A stretch of DNA of 64,000 bases, taken from Thioploca sp. (lineage in GTDB: Bacteria; Pseudomonadota; Gammaproteobacteria; Beggiatoales; Beggiatoaceae). Of this stretch, positions 1 to 9,744 are shown in pieces. Made by a program: the position numbers and the translations under genes. The notes beneath the pieces are model-generated. The model did no database searches. It saw only the letters and a list, made by a program, of their open reading frames with translations, and was not told the DNA's origin. Numbering within the stretch: position 1 is the stretch's first letter; each line of letters opens with the position of its first letter. The stretch covers positions 1 to 64,000 of the forward strand of contig JAAUSR010000005.1 in NCBI GenBank assembly GCA_012032555.1, written 5' to 3'.

Positions 1-43
1 AATTTAACCGGCTTTTATCATAATTTTTCTCTCTAGTGATTAA

Positions 44-361
44 TTATTTACTACAAGTACCTAAAACAATATCACGTTTTAACCATTCTTGCAGCGTTTC
101 TAAACCCCCTTGAATGACTGTTTGCGGATGAGGATGATTTAATTGGGTAGCTATTTCGGTAAGAATTTGCTGCCCAGTATAGGCAGTGTTACGGAGAGTT
201 TGTAGTAAGTAAGCGCTGACCTGATTAAGTTGCATGAAACCGACTTTATCATTTCGGTCACGATAAACCACGAGATAGGTTGGTTCTGCTGAATGATTAT
301 AATTCAAGAAAAATTGCTTACCCATTCTGAACCAAGATTTTTTCATACTGTTCTTCTGCAA
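44..361 (-). CDS. Stand-alone HvfC/NGO1945-type C-terminal domain protein
   Basis: The 105-residue product resembles only the C-terminal half of HvfC-type (DUF2063) proteins. The recognisable stretches are a conserved YLVVYRDRNDKVGFMQLN block at about 28-45 and a helical tail ending GGLETLQEWLKRDIVLG. HvfC proteins are partners in maturation of some copper-related RiPPs. The N-terminal DUF2063 domain is absent: the frame upstream closes with a stop at 407-409, so the gene begins at a TTG near 361 or at the ATG six codons in. It lies 83 bases downstream of a sulfotransferase at the 3' end of the NRPS island and may be the last gene of that transcript. The family assignment is from memory of its sequence pattern; the function as a lone domain is unknown. 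Confidence 0.5.
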   Translation of the reverse strand: MQKNSMKKSWFRMGKQFFLNYNHSAEPTYLVVYRDRNDKVGFMQLNQVSAYLLQTLRNTAYTGQQILTEIATQLNHPHPQTVIQGGLETLQEWLKRDIVLGTCSK

Positions 362-444
362 CTCTGGTTTAAAAAGCGGTAGTAACTTGGTTAAAGTCTG
401 AATCTTTTAGTTTGCCACTGCAAAGGTTTCAGGCTTATTTCAAG

Positions 445-1140
445 TTATTCTTTTTCATCACCCCAAAGCCATCTTTTAAACAATCCATTTCTCCACCCTA
501 TAAAAGAAGCAGAATCATTCACATGAGGAAAAAGTGTATCCGGTATGGGTACCTTTAAAAAGTGACACAATGGTTCCCAACCCTCCTTTATATTAAAAAC
601 TAACAAACGGTCAGCAGGCACTTTGCTCTTAACTTCTTCGAGATATTTAGTAAAAACCTCAATAGCATATTCTTTATGGTGAAACTTGCCTTTGAAAGTA
701 TTTTGCCATAGAGTCCGTTCCTGTAGTTGCCACATAGCATATAATTTTTTCACTTCTGGTTTGAATACACCCATGATAGGCATAAACAACTTTCTTAAAA
801 TCGTTAATCGGTTGTTATAAATCGTATCATAGGTACTTTGATACCATCGTTCTGGCTCACGCACAGTCAGTATCATCTTGAGATCAGGGTAATCTTTCAA
901 TAACTCAAGATAATTGTAACATGGAGACCAATAAACTGAGGCTTGATATCCTTCAAACAGCTTGTCCCAGTCTACTTTTTTTCCTTGACTTACCGACTGC
1001 CATATAGCGGGATGTTCAGGATTATCATACAACTCAACAAAATGATAACATTTGGTAAAACCTAACTCTTCCAAGGCGTATTTCAGAGACATGGTTCCGG
1101 TACGACCAAGACTCAAGTTAACTACTTTTAACATAATCAT
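445..1140 (-). CDS. Sulfotransferase, Sulfotransfer_4-like family
   Basis: The 231-residue protein has the two phosphosulfate-binding elements of PAPS-dependent sulfotransferases. GRTGT at 12-16 is the 5'-phosphosulfate loop, and LTVREPERWYQS at 91-102 is the 3'-phosphate site with Arg94 and Ser102. Length and layout match the short Sulfotransfer_4 family, which transfers sulfate from PAPS to a hydroxyl. There is no signal peptide, so it acts in the cytoplasm. It follows the sulfatase gene after a 198-base gap and is the second sulfotransferase of the island. It belongs to a different subfamily from the one at 3627-4556, so the two probably sulfate different positions or substrates. The acceptor is unknown; the NRPS product is the contextual guess. 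TCTCCT on the plus strand at 1140-1145 gives a good ribosome site (AGGAGA). Confidence 0.8.
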   Translation of the reverse strand: MIMLKVVNLSLGRTGTMSLKYALEELGFTKCYHFVELYDNPEHPAIWQSVSQGKKVDWDKLFEGYQASVYWSPCYNYLELLKDYPDLKMILTVREPERWYQSTYDTIYNNRLTILRKLFMPIMGVFKPEVKKLYAMWQLQERTLWQNTFKGKFHHKEYAIEVFTKYLEEVKSKVPADRLLVFNIKEGWEPLCHFLKVPIPDTLFPHVNDSASFIGWRNGLFKRWLWGDEKE

Positions 1141-1238
1141 CTCCTAATAACGGTGATTAAAAGTGTGGCATTTCTAAAATGAAATGAGATATCGCCGAAA
1201 CCATGATTTCATGAGGCAGCAGATAGTAATTCAACCGG

Positions 1239-1259
1239 GGCAACCCGAAAAGGGTTGCC
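1239..1259. terminator. Hairpin between sulfatase and second sulfotransferase
   Basis: An 8-bp perfect stem (GGCAACCC / GGGTTGCC) closes a GAAAA loop. On the plus strand it is followed by TTTATAT; on the minus strand, the direction of the genes, no T-run follows. It may only attenuate or protect the operon mRNA here. The rest of the 1141-1338 spacer shows no gene. Confidence 0.4.
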
Positions 1260-1338
1260 TTTATATACCGGTTTTCTATAGTGCTATTACGAATACACCC
1301 GTTCGCCTCTATTTCACTAAAATAAACCCATTGAGGAT

Positions 1339-3519
1339 TTAATTGGTGAGCTTAATTTTTATTGGGGTATCCCTATTAGCGATTAATGTAAATTCAAAAT
1401 CATTATCATTCAGCAAATAACCTAGCCTCACTTCAATCGTTGCCTCAGAAAGTTTGCCCTCGAAAATTGGGATAGGAATCATTGGGGGCAGGTTAGAGAA
1501 GATTTTGAAAGGTATTGCACCCTCTTGAAGGACTGGTCCATTCTCAGTCATCCAAAAGGTTAGTTCGGGTTCTCCCGGCATGATATAACTGCCTTTAGCA
1601 TAGATTATGGCAGGCATCCCCAGATGTTCGCTTGCCGGGCGAATCTCTCCTGCTACGCTTACCTGAGTCATTGGTTTGAATGAAGCATCTGCCTTATAAT
1701 TAACTGGTAAACCAGCTCCATCCACAAAAGAGGCTCCTCCTCGAATCTTGGCCGCTGTTAGGTTAGGATCAACGAGATCAGGTAAATGTAGTATATTTAC
1801 TTCAATGACATTGTTTTCCTTAGCATATTGTTGATACAGAGCCAGCATTTCTTGGTACAGAGCAGGATTTTGAGCGGAAAGATCATTTTGTTCAAACGGA
1901 TCATCCCACACATTGTAAAGACCCATTCCACCACCCATATTCCATCCTTCAGCAAGCTTCCAATTTCCTCTACGTATACCTTTTACACCATCTAATTCAA
2001 CACCAATCCAACGTTCTGGATTACAGACCAAGTTGCCTTCAAATATGCCGTTCATGGAAACACCATCCATTGGTTTGTTCGGCTTACCCATGTATTCGGT
2101 TGGATATTGAATTCCTGCCATATCTAAAATAGTCGGCGCGATATCCATTACAGAATAGAGACAATTTGATCTGATGCCACTTGCCCTAGCATTATAATAG
2201 TGAACAAACGCTGCACCACGGGTGCCGCCATCAAAAGTATCTCCTTTGTAGTTTCTAAAGGGCGTACCGGATACGGAAGCCCAGCCTGAATTAGGAGCTA
2301 GAAAAGAAGTTGGCCCACCTAAATCAGCCAGCATTTGTTCAAATTCAGCATCGGATAACGTATCTAAATTATCACTCTCATACCTCGTTACGCCATGAGG
2401 TGGCTTAGCAAATCCCACATTTGCTGCACCATTATCGGAATACACGAAGAACACTGTATTTTCATAGCTGCCGATCTCTTTAAGGTATTCTACCAAGCGA
2501 CCAACATTCTGGTCCAAAAGTTCTATCTCAGCACTATAAACAGCCATTCTTCTCGCTTCAAATTGTTTCTGTCGCTCGCTCAAATCCGCCCAAGCTGGAA
2601 CGTCTCCAGGCATTGCTGCTAATGTCACCTCCGGTGAAATGTAACCCAGTTGTTTCAAGTTATTGAAACGCTGCTCGCGAATTTTTTCCCAACCTACGGC
2701 GTAAACATCTACATATTTGTCGATAAGATCTTTAGGGGCCTGTAATGGCATATGGGGTGCGAGATAGGAGATGTTCAAATAAAAAGGCTCATCGCTGTTC
2801 AAATCGTCCAGCATTTTTATTGCCATGTCAGTGTAATAATTGGTACTATGGGTACCCGGTGGCACACCCTCAAACAAGAATTCTACACCATTGGTGTTGT
2901 AAAAGCTGGTGCGTATGGTGTTTCCGTTGTTATCGACCAGAGGATGATGTTCCGTGATGAATTCGCCAGCTGCGTTAATCATATAATCCACATCTCCTCC
3001 CCCTAATAGCACGGCACGGGTGTCAGTAAAACCCCGATTGATCGGATAGTATTTTTCATCGCCTATTTGCTCACCCCCTAGGTGCCACTTACCGGTCATC
3101 ATGGTGCGATAATTATTATCTTTAAGGAGTTGAGGAAATGGCAAAACCTCCAACGATAAAACCCCTTCATAGCCTGGTTGACCGCGTTGTTCATCGCGCA
3201 GATTCTCACGCATATTGCCTAACCCCGCCTTATGATGATCCTTGCCACTAAATAGCATAGCACGAGATGGCGATGAAGTTGCACCGGCATAAAAATTGGT
3301 CAGAATCACCCCATCCGTGGCGAGTTGATCAAGATTTGGCGTCGAAGTTTCCCCCCCAAATACACCCAGATCAGAATACCCCATGTCATCTATGACAATA
3401 GTCACAAAATTAGGTTTTTTAACTTCTTGGGCAATGGCCTCTTGAAGAGGAATCATTCCGCCATGGACAACTGCCGAGGTTGCACATACTGTGGCAACCA
3501 CTTTTTTAAGTTTCATCAT
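1339..3519 (-). CDS. Periplasmic Ser-type arylsulfatase (AtsA-like)
   Basis: The 726-residue protein hydrolyses sulfate esters. An N-terminal signal peptide (about 1-32) predicts export. The metal-binding IDDMGYSD block is at 43-50. The formylglycine site reads S82-S-P-S-R86, the Ser version of the C/S-x-P-x-R motif, followed by a KDHHKAGLG block like that of Klebsiella/Pseudomonas AtsA. Ser-type sulfatases need a radical-SAM anaerobic maturase (AtsB/anSME), which is not in this window. About 150 extra C-terminal residues of beta-rich sequence lie beyond the catalytic core. The start is well supported by AGGAGT seven bases upstream. It sits between two sulfotransferase genes, so the island both adds and removes sulfate, in different compartments. 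Confidence 0.88.
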   Translation of the reverse strand: MMKLKKVVATVCATSAVVHGGMIPLQEAIAQEVKKPNFVTIVIDDMGYSDLGVFGGETSTPNLDQLATDGVILTNFYAGATSSPSRAMLFSGKDHHKAGLGNMRENLRDEQRGQPGYEGVLSLEVLPFPQLLKDNNYRTMMTGKWHLGGEQIGDEKYYPINRGFTDTRAVLLGGGDVDYMINAAGEFITEHHPLVDNNGNTIRTSFYNTNGVEFLFEGVPPGTHSTNYYTDMAIKMLDDLNSDEPFYLNISYLAPHMPLQAPKDLIDKYVDVYAVGWEKIREQRFNNLKQLGYISPEVTLAAMPGDVPAWADLSERQKQFEARRMAVYSAEIELLDQNVGRLVEYLKEIGSYENTVFFVYSDNGAANVGFAKPPHGVTRYESDNLDTLSDAEFEQMLADLGGPTSFLAPNSGWASVSGTPFRNYKGDTFDGGTRGAAFVHYYNARASGIRSNCLYSVMDIAPTILDMAGIQYPTEYMGKPNKPMDGVSMNGIFEGNLVCNPERWIGVELDGVKGIRRGNWKLAEGWNMGGGMGLYNVWDDPFEQNDLSAQNPALYQEMLALYQQYAKENNVIEVNILHLPDLVDPNLTAAKIRGGASFVDGAGLPVNYKADASFKPMTQVSVAGEIRPASEHLGMPAIIYAKGSYIMPGEPELTFWMTENGPVLQEGAIPFKIFSNLPPMIPIPIFEGKLSEATIEVRLGYLLNDNDFEFTLIANRDTPIKIKLTN

Positions 3520-3626
3520 CTATAGTTACTCCTAAAAATAAATTAATGCAATGCGATGTGATAACATTTTATATTCAACTTACCAAGAAATAATTGATGA
3601 ATTATCCCCATTATGATTTTGAAATA

Positions 3627-4556
3627 TTAGCCAAAGTCAAACTCAAGCCTGGTACCTTCCAAATGCGAGTTACACCATCGATTGAACTTTTCCAATTGTT
3701 CCTCAGAAAAATAATTTTGCCAATCACCTACAATTCCCTTACGATAAAACGATTTACCTTCTCTAAGTAGTGAAATTTTATTCTCCTCAATTGAACCAAC
3801 ACCGTTTGCTTTCATCGTTTTAAAAGTGCATTTTTCTGCAATTTCTTCCAGTTCTTCTTGAAAAAGCTGATAGCCCAGAAAATTAGCTAGAATTCCAATT
3901 TGTTTGGTAGGCTCCTTTTTTAGATCCTCGTATTTAAGAAATAAAACATTGTTATCCTCTTGGTGTTCCCACCATTCTAAAACCCACCCAAAGTATGAAC
4001 CACCAAAACCCGTTCCCCGCATAAAAAGAGAGAGAAATTCGTTCCAGGTTCCATTAAAATCGACAATCTTCATATTTCTCACAAAGTTAAATTGAGAAAC
4101 TGCTACATCTCTAGGATTTCTGACAATAACAACATACTTGACTTTATGTTCGCGACTACATGGTACTAAATGATAGGGTAAGTGAGTATACATGTAGCGT
4201 GGAGACGGTAACACCTCTAATTGTTCGGGAAGAGTTCGCTCCAAAAACGGTATGGTGCCAATGGCGACATATTCTTCTTTATTCAAGATGATTGGTTTTT
4301 TGGCAATCTGATCGGTGATGTATGTCAACCAATGGGTGCCTGACTTAGGATAAGCTACTAAAAAAACATCACCCGGCCGTGTTTCAAATGTACCACCCAA
4401 ATAAGTTGGTCCGGTATTTTCAGATAGGGCCGGGGTAAAAATCTCTCCATCAAATTCTGTGTGATAAAATGGTACTTCCGCTGTCTTGTTTTGGAAGATA
4501 GCTGATTTTCCAGCGATAGTTACTCGTTTTTTGGTGAAATCTAGTTCTTCTTTCAT
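3627..4556 (-). CDS. PAPS-dependent sulfotransferase (Sulfotransfer_1)
   Basis: This 309-residue cytosolic-type sulfotransferase carries all three family signatures. YPKSGTHW at 69-76 is the 5'-phosphosulfate loop. IVRNPRDVAVSQF near 144-156 is the 3'-phosphate site. RKGIVGDW near the C-terminus is the GxxGxW PAPS/dimer motif. The family moves sulfate from PAPS to hydroxyls or amines of small molecules. The gene starts 61 bases after the O-methyltransferase stop, in the same direction as the NRPS genes, so it is a likely tailoring enzyme for the peptide. It shares little beyond the PAPS motifs with the shorter sulfotransferase at 445-1140. Confidence 0.87.
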   Translation of the reverse strand: MKEELDFTKKRVTIAGKSAIFQNKTAEVPFYHTEFDGEIFTPALSENTGPTYLGGTFETRPGDVFLVAYPKSGTHWLTYITDQIAKKPIILNKEEYVAIGTIPFLERTLPEQLEVLPSPRYMYTHLPYHLVPCSREHKVKYVVIVRNPRDVAVSQFNFVRNMKIVDFNGTWNEFLSLFMRGTGFGGSYFGWVLEWWEHQEDNNVLFLKYEDLKKEPTKQIGILANFLGYQLFQEELEEIAEKCTFKTMKANGVGSIEENKISLLREGKSFYRKGIVGDWQNYFSEEQLEKFNRWCNSHLEGTRLEFDFG

Positions 4557-4617
4557 TATCCATCCTTGCTTTAGTGGTTCGGTTTAATCTGATTGGTACT
4601 TTTTACACCACAGATAA

Positions 4618-5640
4618 CTAGATTGGTACCGCTTCTATAATACCGCTGGCTGGTAAAGAAGTTACTTTTGTCAGTTTGAAGTTGGCACGAGACAACAATT
4701 CCTCAAATTCTGCTGCGGTGCGCTCCCGACCACCAAGATTAACCATCATATGCAGATCGATCCATTTGTTTGGATCGGGTCCATTGCCCGGAATCATTAC
4801 CGTTTCAAAAATTATCAGTTTTCCATGCTCAGGAAACGCCTCACGACATGTCTGAAGAATTTGATAAACCGCTTCATCGTTCCAATTGTGAAGTACATAT
4901 TTCATGATATAGGCATCGTATCCAGATGGAACCGCCTTAAAGACATCTCCGGCGATAATTTCGCTACGATTGGAAAGTCCCAACTCTTTAAGATAATCCT
5001 TTGCCTGTTCAGCAACAGCAGGTATTTCAAAAAGGACCCCATGTATTTGTGGGTAGACTTTGAGAATACTCGCAAGAAATGACCCTTGTCCACCGCCTAT
5101 GTCCACAATCGATTTGAAAGCAGAAAAGTCATAGTTATCCAAAAACATCTGAGCCAGATATGAAGATAAAAAAGTCATGTGTTTGTTAAAATGCTTTCCA
5201 ATTTCCGGGTGTTCTTGTCGATACTCCCATGAAGTGAGTCCAGTAGCCTTTTTAAAGGCAGGGTTACCCGTTTTGAGTACATCCATTAAGCACATCCAAG
5301 CACGTACACTACCATCGTGAGGAATGTATATAACACTATCTCTGACCGAATCTGGCGCATCAACGCAAAGGACTTCAGACAAAGGCGTGTTCTCAAAGTA
5401 ACCTTGATTATCTTCACGAAAGATACCCTCACTCGCCAGAGCGCGCAAAAGACGATAAAGGGATGGCGCATGGGTGGAAGTTGCTTGGGCAAGTTCTTCG
5501 CAGGTTTGAGGAGACGCTTTGAGAAGATCAGCAATACCAAGTTCAGCAACAACTTGTAAAGCTTTAGAAACCCTATATCCTTCCGCAATCTCTATGAGGA
5601 TCAGCTGAGGTGATAGATTGGATTGTTGTGAATTGGTCAT
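4618..5640 (-). CDS. SAM-dependent O-methyltransferase (acetylserotonin/hydroxyneurosporene type)
   Basis: The 340-residue protein matches the Methyltransf_2 family. An N-terminal winged-helix dimerisation domain (about 10-100) is followed by a Rossmann methyltransferase fold with the SAM motif DIGGGQGSF near 181-189 and a late HNW block near 251-253 where these enzymes place the catalytic His. The family methylates hydroxyls of phenols, polyketides and peptides. The gene begins 41 bases after the NRPS thioesterase gene and precedes a sulfotransferase, so it is probably a tailoring enzyme of the same product. O-methylation is the family norm; N-methylation cannot be excluded. Confidence 0.85.
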   Translation of the reverse strand: MTNSQQSNLSPQLILIEIAEGYRVSKALQVVAELGIADLLKASPQTCEELAQATSTHAPSLYRLLRALASEGIFREDNQGYFENTPLSEVLCVDAPDSVRDSVIYIPHDGSVRAWMCLMDVLKTGNPAFKKATGLTSWEYRQEHPEIGKHFNKHMTFLSSYLAQMFLDNYDFSAFKSIVDIGGGQGSFLASILKVYPQIHGVLFEIPAVAEQAKDYLKELGLSNRSEIIAGDVFKAVPSGYDAYIMKYVLHNWNDEAVYQILQTCREAFPEHGKLIIFETVMIPGNGPDPNKWIDLHMMVNLGGRERTAAEFEELLSRANFKLTKVTSLPASGIIEAVPI

Positions 5641-5681
5641 ATTTTGTGCCTTTATTTAACTTGAATTCGATGTAATCTCAT

Positions 5682-8600
5682 TTAAACAAAATCTCCAATA
5701 CATTCTTTCATCATCTTAACCAACACCGGGGTATTAGTCGGCGAAACCATATTAAAATGATTGCCCGGTACCTCGTGAACTTCGAAGCCACCACGCGCAA
5801 AAGGTTCCCATGCGGGTATTGGCTTTCCCATTTGAACATCAAAAGGAATTTTTTCACTGGGTTTAAAAAAGATAATTTTACCATTGTAAATGCCTGATGG
5901 TTTGTATGGGCCAACAAGCCTGTTATGATGTTTGTAAAGATTTAGCCAGTTTTGTGCATAAGCTTGATCGATATCTGGGGTAAATAGACCCGTCAACTTG
6001 AGTTCTTTAAGCAGATATGCTAGTTGTGCTTCATGAGAATTTTGCAAATCCAAGTCATCCAGCGTCAATCCTTCCCAATAGGGCAAACGATCTAGCAAAA
6101 ATTCCACATCATCTTCTTTATATAAATCAACCGAAGGTTCAGGCGTATCAATCATAATTAAAAACGGCACGGTTTCTCCAGCTTGTTCTAGAATACGTGC
6201 CATTTCAAAGATAACCGTTCCACCAAACGACCACCCCGCTAAAAGATAAGGCCCCTTTGGTTGAAGGTTGCGAACGGCTGCCGTATAGTCAATAGCCATC
6301 TCTACAATACTGGTATGAAATGATTCACCCGGCTCGATGCCCCTAGGGTGGATGGCATAAAATGGACGTTCGGTGCCCATGAACGTAGCGATTTCTAAAT
6401 AATCGAACGCCGAGCCACCGGAAGCATGAACGAAGAACAGCGGAGATTTTAAGCCTTGAGGTTGCAAACAGACTAAGGGAGACCAGGTTGATGGCACAGC
6501 ATCTTGGCGCAAAATACAGGCAAGTTGTTCTATGGTTCTATTCTGAAATAGGGCAGGTAGTGGAACGGTAATGCCAAATTCTTGCTTGATGTTGAAGATC
6601 AATCGTATTGCCAGCAACGAGTCGCCACCAATCTCAAAAAAATCATCCAGCACACTTACCGAAGTAATACTGAATAATTTTTCCCAGAGTTGGACCAGAC
6701 GTAATTCTATGGCATCGCGCGGATAAACATAACTACTTTTTCTAATTAGCGGTTCTGGTAAGGCTTTAAGATCAATTTTGCCATTTGGCGTTAACGGGAA
6801 AGCTTTGACAAATACCAACCACATTGGAACCATATATTCTGGCAGTTTTTGTTGAAGATGTGTCTTTAACTTCGAGGTAATGTCTGCTTCTTGAACATCT
6901 GGTTTGTTGGTAACAATATAAGCAACCAATTGTTTATGATCCGAGCCAGTGTCTTGAATAACTACAACACTCTCTTTGATGTCTGGGAACTGTAATAAAG
7001 TGGATTCAATTTCACCGAGTTCGATACGGAAACCTCGTAGTTTGACTTGGTGATCGATACGTCCAAGATATTCGAGATTACCAGAGGAAAGCCACCTAGC
7101 CCAATCGCCGGTCTTGTAGATGCGCTCAAGTTTACCAAACAATTTGACTTCAATGAATTTTTCGGCGGTGAGTTCGGGACGGTTGAGATAGCCACGACCC
7201 ACTTGAATGCCAGCAATACCTAATTCGCCCGGTACGCTAATTGGCATTATCTGATGATTAATATCTAAAATATAAAGCTGTGTATTGGCAATCGGTTTGC
7301 CAATCGGCACCGTGGTATGCACTTCTTCAACTCGACCGGGCCAGTGACTCACATCCACCGCCGCTTCTGTTGGCCCGTAGAGATTATGTAATTCAATTTT
7401 CCGGTCAGCGAAACCAGCAAAAAATTGCTGCATCAGTTCAAAACTCAATGCTTCACCACTACAGATGACTCGGGTTAAACTCTGGCAATTCTTCACCTCA
7501 GCATGACTGATAAATGACTTGAGCATGGAAGGCACAAAATGCAACACCGTTACTTCATGTTGAGCAATCACCGCAGTTAAATAAGCTGGGTCCTTATGTC
7601 CTTCCGGTTTGGCGATAACTAAACCAGCTCCGGTCAATAATGGCCAAAAAAACTCCCACACTGATACGTCGAAACTGAAAGGTGTTTTTTGTAAAATCCG
7701 ATCCTGATAGGTGAGCTGAAAAGTCTCCTGCATCCACAACAACCGATTCACTATTCCGGCATGCGTATTCATTGCCCCCTTCGGCTTGCCAGTCGATCCC
7801 GATGTATAAATTACATAAGCTAAATCTTCCGCTGATCTGCTTATAGCTGGGTTCACAGTTGGCTGCTCAACAAAGTCGGCTTCATCTAAACACACCACGA
7901 CACAATCATGTTCTAATTCATCTAATGACAAGTGTGCTTTCAAGTAACTTTGAGTTAATAACACCGGTGTCGCACTGTCATCCAGCATATAACGAATCCG
8001 GGTTGGTGGATAGCTCGGATCAACTGGTATATAAGCACCACCGGCTTTGAGAATACCCAATAAGCCAATGACCATTTCCAATGAACGTTCCACCGCAATC
8101 GCTATCAAAGGATTATTCAGTAATAAAACCGTACCGGCGTGAGTCCGCAGCTCCAGTAAATAGTGTGCTAATTGATTGGCGGTTTCGTTGAGTTGCGAAT
8201 AACTTAATTGTCGGTCGTCAAAGATTACGGCAACGTTATCCGGAGTTTTTTGTACCTGTTGTTCAAACCAATCAACCAGGGTTAAGTCTTGGGGATAACT
8301 TCTTGCTGTGGCGTTCCAAGCTTGCAATTGTTGGATTTCTTTATCGGTCAACATCGGCAACTTACTGATAGGTTGCTTGGGATTGTCAACGATAGCGGTG
8401 AGCAAAGTTTGAAAGTGACTAATCATCCGCTCAATTGTTTCCGGCTTAAACAAATCTCGGTTGTATTTAAGCCTACCGCTCAATTGTTCACCTTCGCTAA
8501 TATTAAGGATTAAATCAAACTGTCCTTCCATTTGGGCGAACTCGACAGCTACCACGGTTAGATCCGTAATATCCTGTTTAAGTGGCAAAGCATCTGCCGG

Positions 8601-9734
8601 TTGAAAATCCAGTAGAACCTGAAACAAAGGGGCATAACTGAAATCTCGCTGAGGACGCAACATTTTGACCAGTAAAGGGAATGGATAAGCCGAATGTTCA
8701 ATCGCTTCCAAAACGGTTTGTTTAGTTTGAGAGAGTAGCTCTCTAAACGAGCAGTTAGTATTAGGAGAGATAGTGGTTCGCAAGACCACTGGATTGACCA
8801 GATAACCGACAAGATTGGTAAATTGGGATTGGCGACGGCTAGTTGAAGTGGGCGTACCTATCCAAATCTCAGTTTGTCCAGTGTAACGATGGAGGAGAAT
8901 TTGAAAAACGGTTAATAACAGGTTAAATAGAGTACTTTTTTCTTGTTGAGCGAGTTGTTTGAGTTGTTGGCTCAGTTTAGCTGACAAACCAAAGGGAATA
9001 GAGGCACCATTATAACTTTGTATGGCTGGGCGAGGATAATCAGTGGGCAAATTGAGGATGGGGCTTTCATTCCCTAATTGGTGTTGCCAATATTGGACTA
9101 ATTCTTCACCAACAGAACTGTTCAACAGAGCTGTTTCAGCGCGTACAAAATTGGCATAACTAGCGCGTATGGCAGGTAATATCACGCTTTGTCCATTTAG
9201 TTCCGCTTGATAGAGAGTTAGCAACTCATTGCCCAAAATATTCATAGAACTAGCATCACCGAAGATATGATGCATAGTTAATAGAAGGATATACCGTTGC
9301 TGCTCAATCTGAAAAAGGTTGACCCGTAAGACCGGTTCTTGAGTTAAATCAAAGGGATGTTCATAAGCTGTTTTCAAAGCCAGCCCTAACTGTTGCTCCG
9401 ACCATTCAACTGCCTGATGTTCGTTCCAATGATAAGTTCCGGTAGGTTGCACTGTCTGTATCGGTTCGCCATTCATTAGATCAATAGTGGTTCGCAAGAC
9501 TGAATGGCGATTGACAAGCGTTTGTAACGCTGATTGTAACACCGTTACTTTTAGGTTGCCTTGCAGTTCTACCGGCCAAGCCATATTGTAAGCTGGGCTA
9601 TCGGGCGCATTTTGATAAATAAACCAGAGAGCTTGCTGTCCGTATGATAACGGATAATTGTAGCTCTGTTTTTTTGATTGCAACAACTGGGCTAACACAG
9701 CCCGTTTGTCTGAGAGTAACGCTGGTTGAGTCAT
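5682..9734 (-). CDS. NRPS module C-A(Ser)-PCP with terminal thioesterase
   Basis: This 1350-residue terminal NRPS has an LCL-like condensation domain (about 25-460; active site HHIFGDA at 155-161, His156 and Asp160 kept, the usual final Gly replaced by Ala). Next comes an adenylation domain (about 480-990) with intact YTSGSTGKPKG and NGKID core motifs. The carrier domain has its phosphopantetheine Ser at 1039 (GGDSL). The thioesterase (about 1095-1350) has nucleophile Ser1169 in GWSFGG and a likely catalytic His1326. Pocket residues read D689 V690 W693 H732 I757 S759 L785 V793 D794 K986, that is DVWHISLVDK, the classic serine code. It starts 10 bases after the preceding NRPS stop and is the natural last module: it adds serine and releases the peptide. 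Confidence 0.93.
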   Translation of the reverse strand: MTQPALLSDKRAVLAQLLQSKKQSYNYPLSYGQQALWFIYQNAPDSPAYNMAWPVELQGNLKVTVLQSALQTLVNRHSVLRTTIDLMNGEPIQTVQPTGTYHWNEHQAVEWSEQQLGLALKTAYEHPFDLTQEPVLRVNLFQIEQQRYILLLTMHHIFGDASSMNILGNELLTLYQAELNGQSVILPAIRASYANFVRAETALLNSSVGEELVQYWQHQLGNESPILNLPTDYPRPAIQSYNGASIPFGLSAKLSQQLKQLAQQEKSTLFNLLLTVFQILLHRYTGQTEIWIGTPTSTSRRQSQFTNLVGYLVNPVVLRTTISPNTNCSFRELLSQTKQTVLEAIEHSAYPFPLLVKMLRPQRDFSYAPLFQVLLDFQPADALPLKQDITDLTVVAVEFAQMEGQFDLILNISEGEQLSGRLKYNRDLFKPETIERMISHFQTLLTAIVDNPKQPISKLPMLTDKEIQQLQAWNATARSYPQDLTLVDWFEQQVQKTPDNVAVIFDDRQLSYSQLNETANQLAHYLLELRTHAGTVLLLNNPLIAIAVERSLEMVIGLLGILKAGGAYIPVDPSYPPTRIRYMLDDSATPVLLTQSYLKAHLSLDELEHDCVVVCLDEADFVEQPTVNPAISRSAEDLAYVIYTSGSTGKPKGAMNTHAGIVNRLLWMQETFQLTYQDRILQKTPFSFDVSVWEFFWPLLTGAGLVIAKPEGHKDPAYLTAVIAQHEVTVLHFVPSMLKSFISHAEVKNCQSLTRVICSGEALSFELMQQFFAGFADRKIELHNLYGPTEAAVDVSHWPGRVEEVHTTVPIGKPIANTQLYILDINHQIMPISVPGELGIAGIQVGRGYLNRPELTAEKFIEVKLFGKLERIYKTGDWARWLSSGNLEYLGRIDHQVKLRGFRIELGEIESTLLQFPDIKESVVVIQDTGSDHKQLVAYIVTNKPDVQEADITSKLKTHLQQKLPEYMVPMWLVFVKAFPLTPNGKIDLKALPEPLIRKSSYVYPRDAIELRLVQLWEKLFSITSVSVLDDFFEIGGDSLLAIRLIFNIKQEFGITVPLPALFQNRTIEQLACILRQDAVPSTWSPLVCLQPQGLKSPLFFVHASGGSAFDYLEIATFMGTERPFYAIHPRGIEPGESFHTSIVEMAIDYTAAVRNLQPKGPYLLAGWSFGGTVIFEMARILEQAGETVPFLIMIDTPEPSVDLYKEDDVEFLLDRLPYWEGLTLDDLDLQNSHEAQLAYLLKELKLTGLFTPDIDQAYAQNWLNLYKHHNRLVGPYKPSGIYNGKIIFFKPSEKIPFDVQMGKPIPAWEPFARGGFEVHEVPGNHFNMVSPTNTPVLVKMMKECIGDFV

Positions 9735-9744
9735 GATACTTTTT

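Noticed and set aside
2395-3006. Several open frames on the plus strand opposite the sulfatase
   Set aside because: They lie wholly inside a well-supported sulfatase gene, overlap one another in different frames and have no protein-like motifs.
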